Source: Ferrovibrio sp965278975 (GTDB taxonomy: Bacteria; Pseudomonadota; Alphaproteobacteria; Ferrovibrionales; Ferrovibrionaceae). Taken from it: a stretch of DNA of 64,000 bases. Positions 60,786-64,000 of this stretch are shown here, piece after piece. Positions within the stretch are counted from its first letter, which is position 1. Every line of letters starts with the position of its first letter. The notes beneath the pieces are model-generated. The model worked only from the letters and a program-made list of their open reading frames with translations. It had not been told where the DNA came from and did no database searches. Where the stretch lies: the NCBI RefSeq assembly GCF_965278975.1, contig NZ_OZ257126.1:2170001-2234000 (forward strand), given 5' to 3'. The position numbers and the translations under genes were made by a program.

Positions 60786-62246
60786 ATGGGGGTAGTTATG
60801 ATGCGTTTCCTGCGTAACCGCTTCGGCACACCTGCCGATGCACTGCTCTCGCTCAGCGCATTGATCGCCATAATTCTGTTTGCCTATCACTTCATGGTCG
60901 TCGCGCATTACGCCGTCGACGTTCCATGGGCCGATGACTGGGCGGTGTATTATCCTGGCGACAAGCGCGAGTTGCCGCAGCCGTTCAATTTCGCCTGGCT
61001 GTTTTCGGCGCATGGTCCGCATATCATCGTCACCACTCGGGTGATGACGTATTTTTTGTATCTGACGACCAATCTTGATTTTGCGGTTTATCAGATTTTG
61101 AATTTCATCATTTTTGGTTTCTTGTGCTGGCTGGCCTATTTCCTGCTGGGCAGGCTGGATGTGTTCGGCAAAGTTGGGCGGGCGGCGATCTGTGTCGCCG
61201 TATTTTTCACACTGGATTCAAAATTGTGGGAATTGCATGGCTGGATCGGCACCGGCTCCAACATGCATTTCGTTTTCATCTTTGCATTGCTGGCGCTGCT
61301 GGTGCTGTATCTGAATGAATGGCCAGCGCCGGTACGCATGTTCCTCGGCGGACTTTGCCTTGCTTTGTCGATGCTGTCCAGCGGCTGGGGTTTCGGCTGG
61401 GCTGTGGGCCTGCTGGGTTTCCTGCTGATTGCCTACCTGATATCGCTGGCGGGTGTCAGTGATACGGCTCTCTGCCGACAGGAGCTGATGCGCAATCTGC
61501 CAATGTTCCTGCTGCTGATCGCCGTTGGCGTCTGGCTCCAGCTGATGTCGAAGGAGCCGACGCCTGAACTGGCCTTTCCATGGCAGGCCGGCTACTGGGA
61601 TTTTGCTCTGAACGTGACGGCCAATGCCTTTGGTTTCGACACCTATAGCCGGATGTCCTGGTTGCTCGGTCTGGCCTGTCTGGTGATTTGCTTGGTGCCG
61701 GTGTTTGGCATGTGCTTCGGATTGCGCGACCGCAAGGATTTTATCACTGCCTTGGTGATTGCCGCCCCGATTGTCAGTGGCCTGTTGGCTACGGCATTGA
61801 CCGCGATCGGACGTGGCAACCCGGAAATATTTGCTCCGACTTCCTCCAAGTCGGTGCATTATGCCGCGCCGTTGGCCGTGGCAATGCCGTTCGTGGTTGC
61901 GGGTTGGCTGTATTTCCTGCGCCGCTGGCGTATCGCCCAGATTGGGTCTGTTGCCGCGCTGCTCGTTGCCCTGCTGATCGGTCATTGGGATGGCCTACGG
62001 TTCGCTTCCCGCTACGCTCCCGTGTCGTATTCGAAGCAGGTTGCCCTGCGTTGCTACAAGGATTATGTGGCCGGGATTGCCGAGCAGGCGAATTTTGATC
62101 CCAATCCCAATCGCTACAACTGGAGCAAGCCGGCGCTTTGCAACGACCTGCGGTTCAATATGGCGCCGGTACTGCGCAATGCCTGGAACAAGAGGGTGAG
62201 CTTCGGCACAAAGACGGTGATACGGCCCTGGCAGCCGCCACGCTGA
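60786..62246 (+). CDS. Polytopic membrane protein, possible GT-C glycosyltransferase
   Basis: The 486-residue protein has about ten to twelve membrane helices. Its first long loop has VPWADDWAVYYPGD and then SAHGPHIIVTTRV, an acidic DDW plus histidine pattern like that of GT-C-fold glycosyltransferases using polyprenyl-phosphate sugars. No named family can be assigned by eye. A GTAGGGTAG stretch precedes the ATG; in-frame ATGs at 60798 and 60801 are alternatives. It lies between the DPM1-like gene and another membrane protein. Confidence 0.7.
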   Translation: MGVVMMRFLRNRFGTPADALLSLSALIAIILFAYHFMVVAHYAVDVPWADDWAVYYPGDKRELPQPFNFAWLFSAHGPHIIVTTRVMTYFLYLTTNLDFAVYQILNFIIFGFLCWLAYFLLGRLDVFGKVGRAAICVAVFFTLDSKLWELHGWIGTGSNMHFVFIFALLALLVLYLNEWPAPVRMFLGGLCLALSMLSSGWGFGWAVGLLGFLLIAYLISLAGVSDTALCRQELMRNLPMFLLLIAVGVWLQLMSKEPTPELAFPWQAGYWDFALNVTANAFGFDTYSRMSWLLGLACLVICLVPVFGMCFGLRDRKDFITALVIAAPIVSGLLATALTAIGRGNPEIFAPTSSKSVHYAAPLAVAMPFVVAGWLYFLRRWRIAQIGSVAALLVALLIGHWDGLRFASRYAPVSYSKQVALRCYKDYVAGIAEQANFDPNPNRYNWSKPALCNDLRFNMAPVLRNAWNKRVSFGTKTVIRPWQPPR

Positions 62247-62281
62247 GGTGATTGGCCCAGGTTCACGACTCCAGGGGATCG

Positions 62282-63874
62282 ATGATTCTCGCTACTGCCA
62301 CCGGTAACCAGCGTTTTCCAGGCTCGCCCGTCGCAGACTGGGCTGTCTTGCTGTCGGTTTTCTTCGGCTCATTCGGCTGGCTGATCTATTATGCGCCGGC
62401 ACTCGATTTTCTGGTCAGCAGCGTCGACCAGGGATCGCAGATGACGCTTGGCATTGCATTATTGGCCGGCAGAGTGCAGGGCATCGATATTGTTTGGGTT
62501 TATGGTCCCCTGGTCGGTTGGGCTTCGGCACTGGGCCTGAAATTCGCCCCCGGCTATACCGGCGAAGTGGTTATCTGTGCGTTTGGCTATGCCTTATCGC
62601 TGACAATCATGGCCGGCATCCTGCTGCGCCGCGTACCGTTGCTGGCCGTGCTGGCAGCCGTGCTTCTCACGGCTCTGCTGCTGTCCCGTTTCTATAAGTG
62701 GTACTACTGGTTCTTTCCCTTGCTGCAATTGGCCTTGTGCTTGGGCTGGCGGCAGTGTCTGGGCCAGACCCGGGCTGAGGCCGGTATTCTGTTCATCTGG
62801 GGATTGTCTGGCGGCATTGCGTTTCTTTTCCGGCCGGACCTCGGCGCTCTGTCCCTCGGCCTGTTCGCCGTGATATGGGCAGTGAGCCTCGCCGAATCAA
62901 GCAGAGGCTCCTCTCGCGTGGCTGCTTCCCGGCTGGGGAGCTTCGTTGCAGGCTATGCGCTGGTGCAAGCCACCTGGATCGCCCTTTATGGCTTCGAGGC
63001 ATGGCTAGGTTTCATTGTCGGCTTTGCCGCTAGCCTGACCTCGGCGGTGGTTGATGCTGGACAGAAGCCCACGGCGTTCCGGGTGGCCTTTGCGATCCAG
63101 AGCACTGCCTTGCTGGTCATACAGGTGGGGTTGCCGTGTTTAGCCGCAGCCACCATCTGGGTCATCATTCGCGGCTTGTGGCGTGGCCGGCGGATTGATG
63201 CCTACCGGTCCGCACTCCTGGTTACAGCTCTGGTTTCGCTTGGTGTCTATCCGCAGGCCATGCATCGCGCGGATGCACAGCATCTGCTGCAGGTCATCCC
63301 CCCCTTCATCCTCCTGCTTAGCTTGCTGGCCTTTGTACCTGGTGTGCGGCTGTCGCTCCGCCTGTTGGTGGCACTAATGTTGCCGCCGCTGCTTATCCTT
63401 GTTGGCGCGGGCCGCGTCGATCTCGATTTCCGGCAGCGGGATTTCTCGCAATACTGGGCCACTGTGGCCGGCTTGCCATACAGTTTCCGGGGGCATCCGT
63501 CAGCGGATATGGCAGCCGCCATTATGGAACGCACAGACCCGGCGGATGGTATCTATACGCCGATGCGGTTGACCCCATCGCCGGTACTGGTGATGGCTGG
63601 GCGCTATATGACCGGACTGTATCTGGTGCATTTTCCCACATATTTGGAAGCCGGCCCCTGGGCAGCGCGTCACCGAGAAGCCGTTCTGCGCAGTGATCCA
63701 AAATACTTGCTGGTACTGCGTCAGGAATGGACCGGCAATTTCAACCCGCTTATTCCGCCTTTCGATGTCGAACTGCTGCGCCGCTGGCACCACGACTATT
63801 CCATCGTGGTTTATGAGAATCGTCTGTTTCAATTGCTTGCCAGACCAGCAGCGATGCCTGCTGCGGACGGCTGA
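62282..63874 (+). CDS. Polytopic membrane protein of the YGP-motif type
   Basis: The ~530-residue protein has about ten to twelve membrane helices and a C-terminal soluble tail of ~100 residues. Its first loop (SSVDQGSQMTLGI, then GIDIVWVYGPLVGWAS) shares the G-I-D-I-x3-Y-G-P pattern with the 54136 protein. The ATG at 62282 has AGGGGAT upstream; the frame extends to a TTG at 62252. It closes the plus-strand operon. A GT-C glycosyltransferase or glycan ligase is plausible, but no signature proves it. Confidence 0.68.
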   Translation: MILATATGNQRFPGSPVADWAVLLSVFFGSFGWLIYYAPALDFLVSSVDQGSQMTLGIALLAGRVQGIDIVWVYGPLVGWASALGLKFAPGYTGEVVICAFGYALSLTIMAGILLRRVPLLAVLAAVLLTALLLSRFYKWYYWFFPLLQLALCLGWRQCLGQTRAEAGILFIWGLSGGIAFLFRPDLGALSLGLFAVIWAVSLAESSRGSSRVAASRLGSFVAGYALVQATWIALYGFEAWLGFIVGFAASLTSAVVDAGQKPTAFRVAFAIQSTALLVIQVGLPCLAAATIWVIIRGLWRGRRIDAYRSALLVTALVSLGVYPQAMHRADAQHLLQVIPPFILLLSLLAFVPGVRLSLRLLVALMLPPLLILVGAGRVDLDFRQRDFSQYWATVAGLPYSFRGHPSADMAAAIMERTDPADGIYTPMRLTPSPVLVMAGRYMTGLYLVHFPTYLEAGPWAARHREAVLRSDPKYLLVLRQEWTGNFNPLIPPFDVELLRRWHHDYSIVVYENRLFQLLARPAAMPAADG

Positions 63875-63886
63875 GGCACAGCACTG

Positions 63887-64000
63887 TTAGGCCGCTGGCC
63901 GGCGGGCTTGCTGCAAAGCATAGCAGCCGAACAGAAACAGGCGGTGATCCCGTTTGCCGGCCATATGCTCCTGCCACAAGCGAGTGACGCCAGCCTGCGA
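63887..64000 (-). CDS. C-terminal fragment, possibly asparagine synthase (glutamine-hydrolysing)
   Basis: An open frame enters from the window edge and ends with TAA at 63887-63889, giving 37 residues. The segment VTRLWQEHMAGKRDHRLFLFG resembles the end of asparagine synthase B-type enzymes, where a LWxEHxxGxRD pattern precedes the last helix. Such genes are common in glycan loci, where they amidate sugars. The stop lies 12 bp from the converging membrane-protein gene. The fragment is too short for certainty. Confidence 0.5.
   Translation of the reverse strand, partial: SQAGVTRLWQEHMAGKRDHRLFLFGCYALQQARRPAA

Overview
The window is a GC-rich chromosomal segment of an alphaproteobacterium, most likely Rhodospirillales-like. 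The evidence is an sdhCDAB order with alphaproteobacterial-type subunits, the cysG-DUF2849-cysI-DUF934-cysH-cysD-cysNC order, a ZapE/AFG1-type ATPase, and a CoA ester lyase next to a mesaconyl-CoA-hydratase-like MaoC protein. The genus cannot be fixed from sequence alone. No tRNA, rRNA, CRISPR array, transposase or integrase was seen.

Layout. (1) 1-6801 is most of a giant RTX-like protein made of 46-residue units organised as eight copies of a five-unit superblock, ending in a classical RTX and type I secretion C-terminus. (2) 7087-10073 holds pdxY divergent from a CoA ester lyase and a MaoC-type hydratase. (3) 10251-13639 is sdhCDAB behind a strong sigma70-type promoter. (4) 13791-20402 holds a pentapeptide-repeat protein, zapE, a nitronate monooxygenase divergent from a TetR regulator with a near-perfect palindrome between them, a DUF4442 hotdog protein, a fatty acid desaturase and a DJ-1/PfpI protein.

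(5) 20462-28963 is the most unusual locus. A 1576-residue FecR-domain protein carries two tandem ~615-residue modules, each ending in a TbpB-like barrel. It sits 11 bp downstream of a TPR plus outer-membrane-barrel protein resembling Slam (type XI secretion), and both are divergent from a CHASE2 class III nucleotide cyclase. I read it as a candidate surface-display and signalling system.

(6) 29145-40380 is a complete sulfate uptake and assimilation run (cysG, DUF2849, cysI, DUF934, cysH, cysD, cysNC, sbp, cysT, cysW, cysA). CysH has the cysteine pattern of an APS reductase, so the PAPS made by the CysC domain looks surplus to assimilation.

(7) 40337-64000 is a surface-glycan locus. It holds two sulfotransferases (one fused to a Wzt-C-like domain, one to a long coiled coil), three methyltransferases, two GT2 glycosyltransferases, a Wzt ATPase, heptose kinase and nucleotidyltransferase (hddA/hddC), two SDR enzymes, a PhyH dioxygenase, a YbhN-type flippase-like protein, three polytopic membrane proteins and, at the edge, a probable asparagine synthase fragment. 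Together regions 6 and 7 suggest a methylated and sulfated heptose or deoxysugar polymer whose sulfate donor is made next door. No wzm, gmhA or gmhB lies in the window.
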